Below are positions 1-9,044 of a DNA stretch of 33,815 nucleotides, piece after piece. The position numbers were made by a program, and so were the translations under genes. The notes beneath the pieces were generated by a model. That model ran no database searches. It was not told the origin of the DNA and was given only the letters and a program-made list of their open reading frames with translations. Source of the DNA: Chitinophagales bacterium (GTDB lineage: Bacteria > Bacteroidota > Bacteroidia > Chitinophagales > Chitinophagaceae); the NCBI GenBank assembly GCA_030832645.1, contig JAURIR010000016.1, forward strand, positions 1 through 33,815, in the 5' to 3' direction. The first letter of the stretch is position 1. The number at the start of each line of letters is the position of its first letter.

Positions 1-1171
1 ATCGTTTGTCGATTCCTGCTTCGCCAAAAAAGGTGCCTATTTTAGATGCAAAAATAAAATCACTACTGATATTATACCATACTTTTCCATTGATGCTATA
101 AGTATTGTACGGCAGATTGCGTTTTTGAATAGGGGTGTTGAACTGCGTATATAATCCATTCAGGCCAATATGTCCTTTTTGAAAAGAGTGTGTGAGGGTG
201 AAGCCACTCTGAATCGCTTGCAGTGTATGTTTATCCACTATTTCATTTTGGGTTCGATGCAATCCCGAGACTAAAAGCGAGCTAACCCATTTACTGTTCG
301 TACTGCTGTCATAGACAATATTGGCATCAATCTTTTTCATACTCAAAAAATACGTAAGTGAAAAAGACTTTCGTTCAACAATAAACGCCAGGCCTCTTTG
401 AAACCTATTTTCCTCAGTGCCTGTATGTGGCTGAAGCTGCCTACCTTGTCTCACTAAGGTTAATAAGTTTGTACTTTTTCCAAATGCATATCCTTGCCAA
501 TGAATCAATCCTTGTCCCATCTTAACTAGATAATCTCCTACAACCAATTGTTTGAAATATTTTAGGTTCGAGAATTGTGCAAACAGGCCAATAAAATCTG
601 CCACACTCTTTTCGCCCGCATCTTTCTCTGCTGAGAATCCCATGGAAATATTTCTAAGCGTTGTATTCCTATAGTAAACTGTTTGTTTGATCCCATTCCA
701 ATAATGCTCGCCCGAAGTAGCGCTGCTGGCCGATCTCCCCATTCTCAAGCTAATTTGTTGGTAGCCCTTTTCTTTTGGATCGCTGATGGTATTGGAAAGT
801 GCAGGAGTTTCATTTAGTTTCAAGACTTGCAAGAACTTCTTGATGGTTACTATATCCCAATAGGGAATCGCCTGTAACTCGAATATGCTAATGAATACTC
901 CGTTTCTCTGTTTGTAGTGAAAAAAAGATAGTATTTGTTGAGGGCTCAATAGTCCCAGTTCTTCTAAATTTTCTTTGGTTATGTTATTGAGGGTGTAACT
1001 ATGCTTGTTTACTGCTCCGATTGTTTTAGTGAAATCATTTTCAGCTTCAGACGACCCCTGGTCAATGGCTTCCATTTGCTCATACATAACTTCCTGTTCC
1101 TGTGCAGTAACACACTGTTGTAACATGACGTTGGTCGCTAATAAAATAATATATACGTATTTAAAATACAC
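1..1171 (-). CDS. Exported helix-hairpin-helix (ComEA-like) plus beta-barrel protein, partial (3' end off window)
   Basis: The minus-strand frame stays open from about position 1171 to the window edge, so the C-terminus is missing. The chosen start is a GTG at 1171-1169. It gives a hydrophobic leader (VYIILLATNVMLQQ, then TAQ) that fits a signal peptide; the first ATG, at 1126, would lose most of it. The GTG start overlaps the upstream gene by 11 nt, which suggests translational coupling. After an acidic linker, roughly residues 54-110 contain a helix-hairpin-helix-like segment (LNNITKENLEELGLLS, then YKQRNGVFISIFELQAI), the pattern of ComEA-type DNA-binding domains. The rest alternates polar and hydrophobic residues and is rich in aromatics (KYFKQLVVGDYLVKMGQGL), as expected for an outer-membrane barrel. 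Exported HhH-barrel proteins are common in Bacteroidota, but I know of no established function. A DNA-binding or uptake role is inference. Confidence 0.75.
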   Translation of the reverse strand, partial: MYFKYVYIILLATNVMLQQCVTAQEQEVMYEQMEAIDQGSSEAENDFTKTIGAVNKHSYTLNNITKENLEELGLLSPQQILSFFHYKQRNGVFISIFELQAIPYWDIVTIKKFLQVLKLNETPALSNTISDPKEKGYQQISLRMGRSASSATSGEHYWNGIKQTVYYRNTTLRNISMGFSAEKDAGEKSVADFIGLFAQFSNLKYFKQLVVGDYLVKMGQGLIHWQGYAFGKSTNLLTLVRQGRQLQPHTGTEENRFQRGLAFIVERKSFSLTYFLSMKKIDANIVYDSSTNSKWVSSLLVSGLHRTQNEIVDKHTLQAIQSGFTLTHSFQKGHIGLNGLYTQFNTPIQKRNLPYNTYSINGKVWYNISSDFIFASKIGTFFGEAGIDKR

Positions 1172-1958
1172 GATAGAACATGATGTAGCTGGAATTGCCC
1201 AAAAAACTATGGTTGGAAATACCTGCGCTCAGACTCACGCGTTGGAATTGTCCATGAAAACCCAATTGTAATTCATTGCTGATCGTTTTATACAGTAAAA
1301 ATGCTTTTATCCTTTTGCTTGCCGTCCATTCTGCATATATTTTACTCCAGGCTGGAAGCCTGAATTCATTTATGATTTCGATTGAAGTATATACACGCTC
1401 GTCAATTTTATATCCAATACCAGTTATAATGCGATCAATTTGTTTATACGCTTGTTCTTTGATGTAAGAGGCAGTAATGGATTTATGCACGTGAAACCCG
1501 ACACAGAATTTTTGATCAATGAAATAAAGAAATCCAACCTGGGGATTTGCAGACATCAATGGAGCATACCCTCTGATTTGATCTCTGTTCAGTCGTATTC
1601 CGGTTCCAATACCAAATGATTTTGACAATCGAATACCATATCCGAGGCCACCAGTAATGCCATTCATCACTTCGTTTCCGAAAGCACTTCCAAATACACC
1701 CCATCCACCATTGTTTGTTTTTAGTTTCAACGCTGCGTGTGCCGTTGATAATCCTCTGATCGAATACCTGTTTTCTGCAGAAATTCCTATTGCGCCGCTG
1801 TCTGTAAAAGCAAGGCCGGCATTGGTATGTATAAATGCAAGTGGGGCTAATACAACTAATTGATAGTGTAAACTTCCACTTGGCTGAACTAAGCCAGGCC
1901 ATTCATTTTGCGCATGACAATAAATTGGGAAACAAACCCACAGTATCCATCTCCACAT
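1161..1958 (-). CDS. Small outer-membrane beta-barrel protein (PorV/PorQ-like fold suspected)
   Basis: 265 residues from an ATG at 1958. The N-terminus MWRWILWVCFPIYCHAQ is a signal peptide, with cleavage likely after HAQ. The mature protein has repeated glycine-rich strand pairs (GITGGLGYGIRLSKSFGIGT) and ends in aromatic Phe (FYRVF), a typical barrel C-terminus. No enzyme motif is visible. The strand pattern resembles the PorV/PorQ/UPF0164 barrels of Bacteroidota, but I cannot assign it to one family. It lies immediately upstream of, and overlaps by 11 nt, the exported HhH-barrel gene, so the two are probably co-transcribed and may work together at the outer membrane. It is divergent from folD, with 86 nt between the two starts. 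Confidence 0.7.
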   Translation of the reverse strand: MWRWILWVCFPIYCHAQNEWPGLVQPSGSLHYQLVVLAPLAFIHTNAGLAFTDSGAIGISAENRYSIRGLSTAHAALKLKTNNGGWGVFGSAFGNEVMNGITGGLGYGIRLSKSFGIGTGIRLNRDQIRGYAPLMSANPQVGFLYFIDQKFCVGFHVHKSITASYIKEQAYKQIDRIITGIGYKIDERVYTSIEIINEFRLPAWSKIYAEWTASKRIKAFLLYKTISNELQLGFHGQFQRVSLSAGISNHSFLGNSSYIMFYRVF

Positions 1959-2008
1959 CAGGTAAAAATGCCACTTGATTTATTCATGGCATTGTTCAAA
2001 ACAACATA

Positions 2009-2040
2009 TTTGGGTGTCATTTTTCTCAAGTGTACCTTTG
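2009..2040 (+). promoter_or_regulatory. folD promoter: TTTG (-33) and TACCTTTG (-7)
   Basis: TTTG at 2009-2012 and TACCTTTG at 2033-2040 are separated by 20 nt, matching the Bacteroidota TTTG/TAnnTTTG promoter. The -7 box ends 4 nt before the folD ATG, so the predicted transcription start is at or next to the start codon. Confidence 0.75.
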
Positions 2041-2044
2041 ATCC

Positions 2045-2926
2045 ATGGAAATCTTGGATGGAAAACTCGTTTCTCAGGCAGTCAAAGACAAATTAAAAGC
2101 TCAAACCGAAGAACGAAAAAAACAAGGTAAAAAGCTACCTCATTTGGCTGCTGTTCTCATAGGGAACAACGGCGCAAGTGAAACCTATGTTGCTTCCAAA
2201 GTAAAATCTTGCTCAGAAATTGGTTTTACTTCAACCCTTATCAGATTCCCTCAAGAGGTTACAGAAGAGGAACTTTTGTTCAAACTAAATGAATTAAACG
2301 ACGATTTTGACGTAGATGGAATTTTAGTTCAGCTTCCCTTACCCAGTCATATTTCTGAACAAAAAATCATAGAAACCATTTACCCAACAAAAGATGTAGA
2401 TGGTTTTCATCCCGAAAGTGTAGGGCGTATGGTGCAAGGCTTACCTGCTTTTTATCCTGCCACACCTTATGGAATTTTACTGTTGTTAGAGCATTACAAG
2501 ATTGAAACAAAAGGAAAACATGCAGTAGTGATTGGAAGAAGCAATATTGTCGGCCGTCCTATTAGCATCATGCTGAGTAAAAACGACTACCCGGGTAATT
2601 GCACCGTTACTGTTTGTCATTCGCATACACCCAATCTTGCAGAAATTTGTTTACAGGGGGATATCATCATAGCCGCTTTAGGTAAACCTGAATTCTTAAA
2701 AAGTAACATGGTGAAACCGGGTGCTGTCGTTGTAGATGTCGGCATTACACGCATAACCGACTCAACGAAGAAATCTGGATTTTCAATCAAAGGCGATGTA
2801 GATTATGATGATGTAGCTCCTAAATGCAGTTACATAACTCCAGTCCCTGGCGGTGTGGGTCCTATGACCATTGCTGCTTTATTAATGAACACCTTCAAGG
2901 CTTGTATTGCCAAAGACATTGCATAA
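2045..2926 (+). CDS. folD: Bifunctional methylenetetrahydrofolate dehydrogenase / methenyltetrahydrofolate cyclohydrolase
   Basis: FolD interconverts 5,10-methylene-THF, 5,10-methenyl-THF and 10-formyl-THF in the cytoplasm. It supplies formyl groups for purines and for fMet-tRNA. The 293-residue length is normal. Hallmarks are the catalytic Tyr/Lys segment ([15 protein letters not shown]), the active-site stretch [24 protein letters not shown], the dinucleotide-binding [16 protein letters not shown], and the C-terminal [15 protein letters not shown] signature. The ATG at 2045 has no Shine-Dalgarno but sits 4 nt after a -7 box. queE follows after one base, so the two genes probably share a transcript. 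The formyl-group link to def (peptide deformylase) and purS in this window is functional only, not operonic. Confidence 0.98.
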   Translation: MEILDGKLVSQAVKDKLKAQTEERKKQGKKLPHLAAVLIGNNGASETYVASKVKSCSEIGFTSTLIRFPQEVTEEELLFKLNELNDDFDVDGILVQLPLPSHISEQKIIETIYPTKDVDGFHPESVGRMVQGLPAFYPATPYGILLLLEHYKIETKGKHAVVIGRSNIVGRPISIMLSKNDYPGNCTVTVCHSHTPNLAEICLQGDIIIAALGKPEFLKSNMVKPGAVVVDVGITRITDSTKKSGFSIKGDVDYDDVAPKCSYITPVPGGVGPMTIAALLMNTFKACIAKDIA

Positions 2927-2927
2927 C

Positions 2928-3536
2928 ATGAATAAAACAACTTCGTTGCCAGTGATGGAGCAATTTCTTACTCTCCAAGGGGAAGGTAGGTATACTGGTC
3001 ATGCAGCCTATTTCATTCGTTTGGGTGGATGCGATGTGGGATGTGTATGGTGTGATGTGAAAGAGAGTTGGGACATGGAAAAACATCCTCGTATTGAAAT
3101 CAACCAATTGGTTGAAAATGTACTAGCATCCAATGCTACCATCGCTGTTATCACCGGGGGGGAACCATTGATGCATTCCTTGGATGTTCTTACATCCGAA
3201 TTGCAATCGAAAGGTATACGAACACATATTGAAACATCTGGTGCTCATCCTGTTTCAGGTAAATGGAATTGGATCACACTTTCACCTAAAAAATTCAAAG
3301 CTGCTTTACCGGATGCTATTCAGTTGGCGGATGAATTAAAAGTAGTTGTTTATAACAGATCAGATTTTGACTGGGCCAACCACTATGCCGGTATGGTGAA
3401 GAACGAATGTTTGCTTTATCTCCAGCCTGAGTGGAGTAAGTCGAGTGAGTTGAATCCGTTGATCGTGGAATACATCAAGCAACATCCGCAATGGCTGCTC
3501 TCCCTGCAAACGCACAAATTCCTTGATATTCCTTAA
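2928..3536 (+). CDS. queE: 7-carboxy-7-deazaguanine synthase (radical SAM)
   Basis: QueE converts 6-carboxy-tetrahydropterin to 7-carboxy-7-deazaguanine, a step in the queuosine/preQ0 pathway. The radical SAM cluster motif CxxxCxxC is present at Cys35, Cys39 and Cys42 (GGCDVGCVWCD), preceded by LQGEGRYTGHAAYFIRLGG, the QueE substrate and cluster region. A GGEP motif (ITGGEPLMH) follows. The chosen start is the ATG at 2928, one base after the folD stop, giving 202 residues. An in-frame start at 2907 would only add a tail overlapping folD. No other queuosine gene (queC, queD, queF) is in the window. An OmpA-type gene follows 2 nt after the stop. Confidence 0.95.
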   Translation: MNKTTSLPVMEQFLTLQGEGRYTGHAAYFIRLGGCDVGCVWCDVKESWDMEKHPRIEINQLVENVLASNATIAVITGGEPLMHSLDVLTSELQSKGIRTHIETSGAHPVSGKWNWITLSPKKFKAALPDAIQLADELKVVVYNRSDFDWANHYAGMVKNECLLYLQPEWSKSSELNPLIVEYIKQHPQWLLSLQTHKFLDIP

Positions 3537-3538
3537 TC

Positions 3539-5176
3539 ATGCTGAAACAGTTCTTGATCATCTGTTTTATGTTGGCAGGATTCATTGGTGCTGCACAGCA
3601 AAAAATTTCTCCGAGCAGTCAGAAAAAATCTTCAAAGTTCTACGAAGCAGGTAGAGTACAGCTAGATCTTCAGGAGTTTGAAAAAGCCCGTGAATACTTT
3701 CTTCAATCACTGCAGTTCAATCCATCCAATACAAATGCTCTGTTGTCATTAGCAGAAATGAATTTGGATACGCGCGAGTATTCTTCTTGTGTATTTTACA
3801 TTGAGCGCGCACTTTTATTGGATTCCAATTTATTGAGTAAAATATACCGACCTCTTACAAGGGCTTATTTGGGGGATGGACAGTTCGGTAAAGCAAAGTT
3901 ATTTCTTGAAAAAATCAGCAACCTTGATTTTGCCAATCAGAAATTTATTACTGAACATCGAGCTCTTATAGATTTTTCTCAGCAAGTTTCAAATCAGAAT
4001 ATACAAGAAGGCCTGAGCATTAAAAACCTTGGTGAGGAAATTAATTCTCCTTCTTCCGAATATTTTCCCTCTGTATTCATGAACGACAGTTCAATGATAT
4101 TCACGAGAAGAATAGATCAAGAACGTAACGAAGATTTTTTTATTTCTGCATTTAAAAATAACCAATGGTCGAGGGCACTTCCATTGAGCGGACAAGTGAA
4201 TACACGTTATAATGAAGGGGGACAAAAAATATCCAACGATGGTTCATTAATGGTTTTTACAGGGTGTAATTATCCTGAGGGAAGAGGAAGTTGTGATATC
4301 TATTTTGCATTCCAGGAGAATGGAGTATGGAGCGAACGGCAACCCATGGGGAGTACTATCAACAGTGAATTTTGGGAGTCTGCGCCTTGTCTATCTCCAG
4401 ATAAATCTACTCTTTACTTTTCTTCGAATCGTCCTGGTGGATATGGTGGAATGGATATCTATGTGGCGTATTCAACTGGAAAAGGAAAATGGAGTGAGCC
4501 TAAAAACCTAGGATCGTCCATCAATACGAGTGGCGACGAAATGTTTCCTTTTCTTCACTCCGATAACACCAGTTTCTATTTTACCTCCAATGGGTGGCCC
4601 GGAATGGGAGGTTCAGATATTTTTGTTGCGAGAAAACTCCAAAACGGTTTTTCTGCGCCAGTCAATCTAGGATATCCTATCAATACAATTGACAACGAAT
4701 CAGGATTGGTTGTAAGCACAACCGGGAAAACTGCATATTTCTCCAGCGATCGAACAGGCGGCTTGGGGAAAATGGATATTTATGCATTTACACTTGCTCC
4801 ACTCGTGCAGGCCTTCCCCATTGTAAAAGAAGAAAAAATTATTCTGCAAAATATTCAATTTGAAACAGGGAAATGGCAGCTAACAGTAGCTTCTATTGAT
4901 CCATTGAATGCACTTGCTTATTACCTTATTCAGAATCCAGCTATTAAGGTACAGATCAATGGACATACAGATTCTATTGGAAAAGAGGACGATAATCTGC
5001 AGCTCTCAACACAAAGAGCAAAAGCTGTAGTTGACTTTTTAATCGCTAAAGGCATAAACTCCGATCGACTTTCCTACAAAGGATTTGGTGCTACTCAACC
5101 GATCAGCGATAACACGACCGAAGCAGGCAGAGCGAAGAACCGCCGAACGGAGATGTTGATTTTATCTGATAAGTGA
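3539..5176 (+). CDS. Exported TPR / PD40 beta-propeller / OmpA-domain protein (PorE-like architecture)
   Basis: 545 residues. A signal peptide (MLKQFLIICFMLAGFIGAA) is followed by TPR-like helices at about residues 30-150. Residues ~175-420 hold four or five PD40/WD40-like blades; the repeating element is S-D/P-x-x-x-x-x-FSSNRxGGxGGxDIY, for example LYFSSNRPGGYGGMDIYVA. An OmpA C-terminal domain spans ~434-545 with NGHTDSIG, LSTQRAKAVVDFL and a terminal RRTE. OmpA domains bind peptidoglycan, so the protein probably tethers an outer-membrane or periplasmic assembly to the wall. The order TPR-propeller-OmpA resembles PorE of the type IX secretion system, but no carboxypeptidase-regulatory-like domain is evident between propeller and OmpA. 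sprA lies in the same window. A T9SS role is inference; the family has many paralogs in Bacteroidota. Confidence 0.85.
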   Translation: MLKQFLIICFMLAGFIGAAQQKISPSSQKKSSKFYEAGRVQLDLQEFEKAREYFLQSLQFNPSNTNALLSLAEMNLDTREYSSCVFYIERALLLDSNLLSKIYRPLTRAYLGDGQFGKAKLFLEKISNLDFANQKFITEHRALIDFSQQVSNQNIQEGLSIKNLGEEINSPSSEYFPSVFMNDSSMIFTRRIDQERNEDFFISAFKNNQWSRALPLSGQVNTRYNEGGQKISNDGSLMVFTGCNYPEGRGSCDIYFAFQENGVWSERQPMGSTINSEFWESAPCLSPDKSTLYFSSNRPGGYGGMDIYVAYSTGKGKWSEPKNLGSSINTSGDEMFPFLHSDNTSFYFTSNGWPGMGGSDIFVARKLQNGFSAPVNLGYPINTIDNESGLVVSTTGKTAYFSSDRTGGLGKMDIYAFTLAPLVQAFPIVKEEKIILQNIQFETGKWQLTVASIDPLNALAYYLIQNPAIKVQINGHTDSIGKEDDNLQLSTQRAKAVVDFLIAKGINSDRLSYKGFGATQPISDNTTEAGRAKNRRTEMLILSDK

Positions 5177-5232
5177 CGTGAAATTCTATTCTATCTTGAT
5201 TGTTTAATCTTCCTTTCATTGCCCTCAGAAAA

Positions 5233-5240
5233 TATTTTCG
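5233..5240 (+). promoter_or_regulatory. Possible -7 box (TATTTTCG) upstream of dprA
   Basis: TATTTTCG is one mismatch from TAnnTTTG and ends 12 nt before the dprA ATG, in the 76-nt gap after the OmpA-type gene. No clear TTTG lies at the right distance upstream, so the call is weak. Confidence 0.3.
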
Positions 5241-5252
5241 ATTTATTTTCTA

Positions 5253-6356
5253 ATGGACGAAGAGCAATTATTTTATCACATTCTGCTTACTCAAATTCCT
5301 CATATTGGAGATGTTCATATTGGAGTGCTATTAGAATATTTCAAAGAACCCAAAGCTGTCTTTGCAGCTAGAAAAAGAGAATTGGAATCCCTCAATGGTA
5401 TTGGAACCATTCGAGCACATGCCATCAAGAGTTTCAAAGGGCAAGATAGTGTTTCAAAGGAGTTGAGTTTTATGATCAAGAATAATATTCGTGCTCTGGT
5501 AAAGGGATTCAAAGGGTACCCTCAGAAAATGGAAAACTATCCTGATGCACCACATGTGTTGTATTTTAAAGGCAATGCTGATCTATGTAATGCTAAAGTT
5601 GTAAGTATAATCGGAACCAGATCGCCTACAGAGTATGGAAAGGAAAGAGTGGTACAATTGATCGAAAGTCTTTGTCAGTTGAATATATTGGTAGTAAGTG
5701 GATTGGCCTATGGTATTGATACTTGTGTGCACAGAGAATCTTTGCGGCAACAGTTACCAACTCTTGGTGTGCTTGGCCATGGCCTTGATCAAATCTATCC
5801 CCACGCCAATCGCTCGTTAGCAATTGAAATGTTGCAGAACGGTGGATTGATCACTGAATTTACAAAAGGAACAAAACCGGATAAACAAAATTTTCCCCTG
5901 AGGAACAGAATAGTATCTGGCATTGCTGATGCGGTGGTAGTAATTGAAAGCGGACAAAAGGGTGGAAGTCTTATTACAGCCAATATGGCCAATGCTTATA
6001 ATAAAGATGTGTTTGCATTTCCTGGAAGGTCTATTGATCAACAAAGCATGGGCTGCAATGAGCTAATCAAATCTCAACGAGCGCATCTGATAACAAAGGG
6101 AGAAGATTTATTGCAGATGATGAATTGGCAATCACTGCCCCTGAAAAAAAATGCTTTTCAGTCAAGCTTATTTGAAGCACTTGGTCTGGAGGAAAGAAAG
6201 ATTATCGACTTGTTGAGTACTCATCGTACCCTCTCTGTGGATGACATTACCGGATTATCTATGCTCAAGCCAAGTATTGTTTCTTATCAGCTTTTGTCCT
6301 TGGAAATGAAGGGCTTATTAAAGGTTTTGCCGGGGAAACGTTACACCCTGCGCTAG
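5253..6356 (+). CDS. dprA: DNA-processing protein DprA/Smf
   Basis: DprA loads RecA onto incoming single-stranded DNA during natural transformation. The 367 residues show an N-terminal helix-hairpin-helix region (about residues 1-70, including LESLNGIGTIRAHAI). The central Rossmann-like domain contains SIIGTRSPTEYG, the signature VVSGLAYGIDTCVHRESL, and GSLITANMANAYNKDVFAFPG, followed by GCNELIKSQRAHLI. A C-terminal winged-helix-like segment ends the protein. Length is normal. dprA is widely conserved, so its presence does not by itself prove competence. The exported HhH protein at the left edge is the only other candidate DNA-handling envelope gene here. guaB starts 36 nt downstream. Confidence 0.96.
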   Translation: MDEEQLFYHILLTQIPHIGDVHIGVLLEYFKEPKAVFAARKRELESLNGIGTIRAHAIKSFKGQDSVSKELSFMIKNNIRALVKGFKGYPQKMENYPDAPHVLYFKGNADLCNAKVVSIIGTRSPTEYGKERVVQLIESLCQLNILVVSGLAYGIDTCVHRESLRQQLPTLGVLGHGLDQIYPHANRSLAIEMLQNGGLITEFTKGTKPDKQNFPLRNRIVSGIADAVVVIESGQKGGSLITANMANAYNKDVFAFPGRSIDQQSMGCNELIKSQRAHLITKGEDLLQMMNWQSLPLKKNAFQSSLFEALGLEERKIIDLLSTHRTLSVDDITGLSMLKPSIVSYQLLSLEMKGLLKVLPGKRYTLR

Positions 6357-6360
6357 CCGG

Positions 6361-6389
6361 TTTGAATTTTGTATTTTTTCATACCTTCG
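6361..6389 (+). promoter_or_regulatory. guaB promoter: TTTG and TACCTTCG
   Basis: TTTG at 6361-6364 and TACCTTCG at 6382-6389 (one mismatch to TAnnTTTG) are separated by 17 nt. The -7 box ends 3 nt before the ATG at 6393, again predicting a very short or absent 5' leader. Confidence 0.55.
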
Positions 6390-6392
6390 CAT

Positions 6393-7868
6393 ATGGCAAC
6401 AAGAAGTCAATCCCCCAAATTTTTCGGTGAAGGCTTAACCTTCGATGATGTTTTGCTGGTTCCAGCATACTCAGACGTATTACCAAGAGAGGTAAACACC
6501 TCTTCTCGTCTCACCAAAGACATTGTATTGAATATTCCAATGCTCTCAGCTGCAATGGATACTGTAACAGAAGCAAACTTGGCTATTGCATTGGCCAGGG
6601 AGGGAGGAATAGGAATTCTGCATAAAAACATGTCGATTGAGCAACAAGTTGAGCAGGTAAGAAAGGTAAAAAGGAGCGAAAGCGGAATGATCATTGACCC
6701 TGTTACACTGCAAGAGGATGCCATCATCGAAGATGCACTCCGTTTGATGAAAGAAAATAAAATTGGCGGCATTCCCATTGTTGATAAATCAAATAAACTG
6801 GTTGGAATCCTCACGAATAGAGATCTCCGCTTTGAGACCGACAGAAAAAGAAAAGTAAAAGAGGTGATGACCAGCGAGAACCTCGTTACAGCACCCGAGG
6901 GAACCGATTTGAGAAAAGCGGAAAAGATTTTACAGAATTATAAAATTGAAAAGCTACCTGTTGTAAAAAAGAATGGTCAATTGATGGGGTTGATTACCTA
7001 CCGTGATATTCTTCAATTGCAAAGTTTTCCAAACGCAGCAAAAGATGAATTTGGAAGATTGAGGGTAGGTGCTGCATTGGGTATCACTACCGATATGCTA
7101 GACCGAACAGCTGCTTTACAACAAATTGGAGTAGACATCGTTTGTTTAGACAGCGCACACGGTCATACCAAAGGAGTGATACAGTCGCTCAAATTAATCA
7201 GAAAAAATTTCAAAGGAATTCGCATCATCGCAGGTAACGTGGCTACCGCTGCTGGTGCAAAAGCCTTGGCGGAAGCAGGTGCAGACGGTGTGAAAGTTGG
7301 TATCGGTCCGGGTTCCATTTGTACAACCAGGATTGTGGCGGGTGCCGGGGTACCTCAGATAACTGCCATCATGGAAGCCTCTTCGGCGTTGAAAAAATTA
7401 AATGTTCCGGTGATTGCCGATGGCGGAATCAGGTACACGGGCGATTTGGTGAAGGCACTTGCTGCTGGCGCATCTACCGTTATGATGGGAAGTATTTTTG
7501 CGGGTGTGGAAGAGAGTCCGGGTGAAACCATTATTTACGAAGGAAGAAAATTCAAGCAATACAGAGGCATGGGTTCCATTGGTGCAATGCAATTGGGTAG
7601 CAGCGATCGATATTTTCAAGATGTCGAAGACGGTATTAAAAAATTGGTTCCTGAAGGAATCGAAGGAAGGGTTCCTTTCAAAGGAAATCTGAGTGAGGTG
7701 ATTACTCAATTTGTAGGGGGGCTCAGAGCTGGAATGGGATATTGTGGTGCAAAAAATATTCAGGCATTGCAATCTGCACAGTTTATCAGAATAACCAATG
7801 CTGGAATTAAAGAAAGCCATGCCCATGATGTAGTTGTTACCAAGGAAGCTCCTAACTACAGCAGATAA
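6393..7868 (+). CDS. guaB: IMP dehydrogenase
   Basis: GuaB oxidises IMP to XMP with NAD+, the committed step to GTP. From the ATG at 6393 it has 491 residues, the usual size. A TTG further upstream at 6369 is in frame, but it lies within the promoter and is rejected. The barrel begins with [18 protein letters not shown]. Two CBS domains are inserted at about residues 90-210 ([20 protein letters not shown] and [18 protein letters not shown]), a regulatory Bateman module. The catalytic loop is [16 protein letters not shown] with nucleophile Cys310. The flap carries [11 protein letters not shown] with the conserved Arg. An Lnb-like gene starts 9 nt after the stop, so the two are probably on one transcript. 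Confidence 0.98.
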   Translation: MATRSQSPKFFGEGLTFDDVLLVPAYSDVLPREVNTSSRLTKDIVLNIPMLSAAMDTVTEANLAIALAREGGIGILHKNMSIEQQVEQVRKVKRSESGMIIDPVTLQEDAIIEDALRLMKENKIGGIPIVDKSNKLVGILTNRDLRFETDRKRKVKEVMTSENLVTAPEGTDLRKAEKILQNYKIEKLPVVKKNGQLMGLITYRDILQLQSFPNAAKDEFGRLRVGAALGITTDMLDRTAALQQIGVDIVCLDSAHGHTKGVIQSLKLIRKNFKGIRIIAGNVATAAGAKALAEAGADGVKVGIGPGSICTTRIVAGAGVPQITAIMEASSALKKLNVPVIADGGIRYTGDLVKALAAGASTVMMGSIFAGVEESPGETIIYEGRKFKQYRGMGSIGAMQLGSSDRYFQDVEDGIKKLVPEGIEGRVPFKGNLSEVITQFVGGLRAGMGYCGAKNIQALQSAQFIRITNAGIKESHAHDVVVTKEAPNYSR

Positions 7869-7877
7869 TTGAACGGC

Positions 7878-9041
7878 ATGAAGAGGCTACTGATTATTCT
7901 TGTTGCACTTTTCTCTATTTCATATTCCTCCACGTCACAGACTGAGTTGGATAGCAGTAAGCTAAGAATAAGTTTACTTACCTGCACTCCGGGTGCTGAA
8001 TTGTATTCTGTATTCGGACACAATGCGTTGCGCATCGTTGATTCTTCAGCAGGCACCGATATCGTTTACAATTTTGGAACTTTTGATTTCAATGATCCTG
8101 ATTTTTATACCAAGTTCGTCAGAGGAAAACTGTTGTATTTTGTAAGCCAGGTGGCTTATCCGGATTTTCTTTTCGAGTATCAATATTTTAAAAGAGGAGT
8201 AACAGAGCAAGTGCTTCAACTACCTCCAGACGAAAAGAAAAAAATTCAATCCGATCTTTTTGAAAATGTCCGAGAGGAAAACCGCTACTACAAATACGAT
8301 TTTCTCTACGATAATTGCAGTACTCGTTTAAGGGATATTATATTTAAAAGATTTACCAGTAAGGCTTTTGATCCACCCCCCATCGTTGAAAGCAGTACAA
8401 CATTTAGAGATCATTTGCATAGTTATCTCGACAGAGCAGAAATGGACTGGACTGCATTAGGTATTGATTTATTGCTGGGTGTGGGTGCTGATTTTCCTAT
8501 GAGTGTAAGCGAATCCATGTTCTTGCCAGATTACCTTTTCAAGGGCGTTGCACTTGCCCGAACTCCATTGGGTAAGTTAGAGCAAGAACAGATTATTGCA
8601 GTAAGCGATGCACAACCGACACCTGAAAAAAATCCTTTTTATGCAAGTCCGCTATTTGTGATTGGTTTGTTTTCTCTGTTATTATTATTGCCATCACTCT
8701 TACCTTCCAAAGGCAAAGGTTTACAGGTATTTTGCGATAGAATTTTACTGATTGTAACCGGTGTGCTTGGGATTTTTCTTCTGTTCATGTGGTTCGGTAC
8801 CGATCACCAAAGCTTTTCAAAAAATATTAATTTGGTATGGGCATTTCCTCTGAATATATACATTGCTTTTAGATTGGATGATGTTCAGAATTGGATTAAA
8901 AAGCTTTTAAGAATATGGAGTGTATTGCTAGTAGTACTCATTGCGGTTTCTTTGGTCTATGCAGGTATTATTAACACAGCGCTCTATCCGTTGATGTTTT
9001 TATTGTCTTACAGGTATTGGCTTCTCTCAAAAAATAATTGA
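7878..9041 (+). CDS. DUF4105 / Lnb-type membrane protein (candidate lipoprotein N-acyltransferase)
   Basis: 387 residues from the ATG at 7878 (an in-frame TTG at 7869 is less likely). The N-terminus MKRLLIILVALFSISYSS is a signal sequence or anchor. A periplasmic DUF4105 domain follows, with YSVFGHNALRI (His48) and FLYDNCSTRLRDI (Cys147), arranged as in NlpC/P60-like Cys-His enzymes. From about residue 256 there are roughly four hydrophobic membrane segments. Members of this family have been described as the Bacteroidota lipoprotein N-acyltransferase Lnb, which transfers an acyl chain to the N-terminal Cys of lipoproteins in organisms without Lnt. Assignment here rests on the domain and the Cys/His pair. 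Bacteroidota genomes carry several DUF4105 paralogs, so this copy could have another role. Confidence 0.8.
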   Translation: MKRLLIILVALFSISYSSTSQTELDSSKLRISLLTCTPGAELYSVFGHNALRIVDSSAGTDIVYNFGTFDFNDPDFYTKFVRGKLLYFVSQVAYPDFLFEYQYFKRGVTEQVLQLPPDEKKKIQSDLFENVREENRYYKYDFLYDNCSTRLRDIIFKRFTSKAFDPPPIVESSTTFRDHLHSYLDRAEMDWTALGIDLLLGVGADFPMSVSESMFLPDYLFKGVALARTPLGKLEQEQIIAVSDAQPTPEKNPFYASPLFVIGLFSLLLLLPSLLPSKGKGLQVFCDRILLIVTGVLGIFLLFMWFGTDHQSFSKNINLVWAFPLNIYIAFRLDDVQNWIKKLLRIWSVLLVVLIAVSLVYAGIINTALYPLMFLLSYRYWLLSKNN

Positions 9042-9044
9042 ATC

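Noticed and set aside
1516-1902. 128-codon minus-strand frame overlapping the small barrel gene
   Set aside because: Same strand, other frame; Trp/Arg/Cys-rich translation with no signal peptide or motif, while the overlapping frame has a signal peptide and barrel pattern.
6369-6392. TTG start for guaB eight codons upstream
   Set aside because: It falls between the -33 and -7 elements of the promoter, so it would not be transcribed; MATRSQ at 6393 fits the family.
7398-7826. 142-codon minus-strand frame inside guaB
   Set aside because: Antisense to the IMP dehydrogenase catalytic region; no independent evidence of coding.
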